A stretch of 7,458 bases of DNA, taken from positions 4,090-11,547 of the forward strand of contig PLUH01000325.1 of the NCBI GenBank assembly GCA_003164825.1. The letters run 5' to 3'. The notes under the pieces are model-generated. The model was given only the letters and a program-made list of their open reading frames with translations, was not told where the DNA came from and did not search any database. Each line of letters starts with the position of its first letter. The first letter of the stretch is position 1. Below, one piece after another: positions 6,130-7,458 of the stretch. The translations under genes were made by a program, and so were the position numbers. Source of the DNA: Hyphomicrobiales bacterium (GTDB lineage: Bacteria > Pseudomonadota > Alphaproteobacteria > Rhizobiales > Beijerinckiaceae).

Positions 6130-6927
6130 CTTTGGCTTCTTGGCGGCGGCGACGCTGCGGCGCAGCGCGTCCATGATGTTGATGACGTTGGTTGGGGGCT
6201 CGGGCTCGGCGCTCGGTTTCGCCTTAGCCTTTTTCGCGCCCTTCTTTTTCGCCTCGATGATGTCGATGAGCTTCGCCTGCACCGGATCAGCGACCATCTC
6301 CGGGCTCCAGGCTTTCTTGCGCGACTTGATGAGGTCGCCGATCAGGCGCATCAGCTCCGGGTCAGGCTTCAGGTCGCGGATCGAGGCGAAATATTCGCCG
6401 GGATCGCGCACTTCATCACCAAACCGCAGCGTCCAGAGCACGATTCCATTGTCGCGCGGCTTCAGGATCACCGCCCGTTCGCGGCGATTGAGGACGAGCC
6501 GGGACACGCCGACCATCGCGGTTGTCCGCATCGCGTCGCGAATGACGCAATAGGCTTCCTCGCCGACGGGATCGTCGGGCGTCACGTAATAAGGCGTATC
6601 GTACCAGATCCAGTCGATGCTCTCGGCGGCGACGAAAGTCTCGATGTCGATGGTGCGGGCGCTTTCGAGCGCAATCGATTCCAGTTCCTCGTCCTCGAGC
6701 AGGACATAGTCGTGTTCGCCGCGAGCGTAGCCCTTGACCTCGTCGTCGTCGCCGACCGGCCGGCCGGTTTCGGCGTCGACCGATTGGCTGAGGATTCGAT
6801 TGCCCGTCCGGCGGTTCAGCACATGGAAGCGAACCTTGTCCTCCTCGCTGGTCGCGGGCGTCATGGCCACCGGACAAGTGACCAGGCTGAGCTTCATGTA
6901 ACCTTTCCAGAACGGACGCGAAGCCAT
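6118..6927 (-). CDS. ku: Ku protein (NHEJ), second paralogue
   Basis: A 269-residue second Ku, clearly homologous to the first but divergent. Shared landmarks are the start ASRPFWKGYMKLSLVTCPVA, the Asn-Arg-Arg-Thr-Gly-Asn-Arg-Ile segment at about 38-45, Val-Lys-Gly-Tyr at 64-67, Lys-Pro-Arg-Asp-Asn-Gly at about 156-161, and a C-terminal Ile-Met-Asp-Ala-Leu-Arg-Arg-Ser motif at about 251-258. It differs after residue 200: in place of the Phe-Asp-Pro...Tyr-Glu-Gly-Ala-Leu helix it has Trp-Ser-Pro-Glu-Met-Val and Asp-Pro-Val-Gln, then a Lys-rich segment (about 226-237). Its basic tail is short. The ATG at 6927 is supported by AGAGGA 7 nt upstream and by homology. It lies 15 nt after the SRAP stop, in an operon with it, and converges on ligD with 12 nt between stops. 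It may form its own homodimer or pair with the first Ku. Confidence 0.96.
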   Translation of the reverse strand: MASRPFWKGYMKLSLVTCPVAMTPATSEEDKVRFHVLNRRTGNRILSQSVDAETGRPVGDDDEVKGYARGEHDYVLLEDEELESIALESARTIDIETFVAAESIDWIWYDTPYYVTPDDPVGEEAYCVIRDAMRTTAMVGVSRLVLNRRERAVILKPRDNGIVLWTLRFGDEVRDPGEYFASIRDLKPDPELMRLIGDLIKSRKKAWSPEMVADPVQAKLIDIIEAKKKGAKKAKAKPSAEPEPPTNVINIMDALRRSVAAAKKPKGRS

Positions 6928-6940
6928 TGATAGGTCCTCT
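6928..6940 (-). promoter_or_regulatory. Ribosome binding site of ku2
   Basis: On the minus strand AGAGGA (6940-6935) stands 7 nt before the ATG at 6927. The whole 15-nt gap between the SRAP stop codon and ku2 is thus taken up by the binding site, leaving no room for a separate promoter in the gap. Confidence 0.75.
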
Positions 6941-6942
6941 TT

Positions 6943-7458
6943 TCAGGCCGCAGCCCCGTCTTCCTTCTCTCCCTTGGCGACGATGGCGAGCGCTTCGTCC
7001 GGCAGCGGCCGTTGCAGCGCCAGCGCGGCGGGCGTCTGCCCTTCGAGCCAAAGATCGGCTTCCGCCGCCGTCGTCAGAATGACTGGCATGGCCTTGGGGT
7101 GGATCGGCGCGACGACGGCGTTGGCGGCGGTGGTGAGAATTCCGTAGAGCTCGTGCTCGCCCTCGACCGCCGCACTCTTCGGCCCGCGCACGCCGCGCCA
7201 GCGCGTCCATAAACCCGCGAACGCGAACAGCGGCCGATCCTCTCCGAGCGCAAACCAGATCGGCGTCTTGCGCGGCTTGGTGTCGGCATATTCGCAAAAC
7301 GACGTCGCCGGGACGACGCAGCGGTTTCGCGCGCCGAGCCATCCTCGCCAGTGCGGGCTCGTGACGTTGCGGATGTTGGTCACCGGCTGGCCGCCGAATT
7401 GCGGCGGCCCGGGCATGCCCCACCTTGCCGTGACCAGCTCGCGCTCGCCATCCGCCCC
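6943..7458 (-). CDS. SRAP family protein (HMCES/YedK), 5' end missing
   Basis: The last 171 codons of an SRAP (SOS response-associated peptidase, PF02586) protein; the reading frame runs off the right edge. SRAP proteins bind abasic sites in single-stranded DNA and trap them in a covalent thiazolidine link through Cys2, protecting them from cleavage. That N-terminal Met-Cys-Gly segment lies outside the window. Visible landmarks, numbered from the first residue in the window, are Ala-Arg-Trp-Gly-Met-Pro at 11-16, Thr-Asn-Ile-Arg-Asn at 27-31, the catalytic Glu56 in Pro-Ala-Thr-Ser-Phe-Cys-Glu-Tyr, and His120 in Ile-His-Pro-Lys-Ala-Met-Pro-Val-Ile-Leu. These correspond to the Glu and His of the active site. 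The ATG at 7416 falls inside the conserved Trp-Gly-Met-Pro motif, so it is an internal methionine and not the start. It is followed 15 nt later by ku2 on the same strand, which suggests joint expression in DNA-damage tolerance. Confidence 0.93.
   Translation of the reverse strand, partial: GADGERELVTARWGMPGPPQFGGQPVTNIRNVTSPHWRGWLGARNRCVVPATSFCEYADTKPRKTPIWFALGEDRPLFAFAGLWTRWRGVRGPKSAAVEGEHELYGILTTAANAVVAPIHPKAMPVILTTAAEADLWLEGQTPAALALQRPLPDEALAIVAKGEKEDGAAA

Noticed and set aside
4765..6176. Long open frames on both strands over ligD (for example 4765-5535 leftward and 5262-6176 rightward)
   Set aside because: They are frame shadows of ligD, whose own frame is intact with all catalytic motifs; the shadows are Arg/Gly-rich and show no domains.
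6416..7423. 335-codon leftward frame spanning SRAP and ku2
   Set aside because: It is a shifted shadow of both genes, Arg-rich and without motifs, whereas the true frames carry clear SRAP and Ku signatures.

Overview
The window looks like chromosomal DNA of an alphaproteobacterium, most likely of the order Hyphomicrobiales (Rhizobiales). The reasons are a high G+C content (roughly two thirds, by eye), a multi-Ku/LigD end-joining locus of the kind common in rhizobia and their relatives, an SRAP protein of the alphaproteobacterial type, and a possible EcfG-type general stress promoter. Assignment to a genus is not possible from this sequence alone.

Layout. Positions 1-740 hold no gene I can support. 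They contain one strong intrinsic terminator (95-137), a small perfect inverted repeat (228-252), an AT-rich patch (about 285-355) and a G+C-rich tract whose open frames look like compositional shadows. On the minus strand follow yjbQ (741-1160) and, upstream of it in the same direction, an AI-2E family (UPF0118) membrane permease (1275-2357). The permease is given a GTG start at 2357 because a GGAGG ribosome binding site lies 5 nt before it. An EcfG-like promoter, GGAAC-N17-CGTT, sits at 2405-2430, just upstream of that start. A divergent control region (2358-2688) then leads rightwards into ku1 (2689-3558, TTG start) and ligD (3562-6105). These two form an operon with a 3-nt gap, preceded by a good sigma-70 promoter (2617-2645) and two short perfect palindromes in the leader. 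Converging on ligD from the right is a minus-strand operon: a 3'-end-containing SRAP gene (HMCES/YedK family, cut by the window edge) followed 15 nt later by a second Ku gene, ku2 (6118-6927). The ligD and ku2 stop codons are 12 nt apart.

How the genes work together. Positions 2689-6927 form a compact bacterial non-homologous end-joining (NHEJ) locus. Two different Ku proteins, each able to form a ring on DNA ends, flank a three-domain LigD (3'-phosphoesterase, ATP-dependent ligase, primase-type polymerase, in that order). LigD has all of its visible catalytic residues. The SRAP protein, which shields abasic sites in single-stranded DNA by covalent linkage, is co-transcribed with ku2, so the right-hand operon pairs two DNA-damage functions. 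The leftward permease-yjbQ pair has no obvious mechanistic link to NHEJ, but it shares the divergent control region and may be under general stress control. The least expected points are the two unlike Ku genes converging around one ligD, the SRAP-ku2 operon, and the promoter and start-codon architecture between the permease and ku1.
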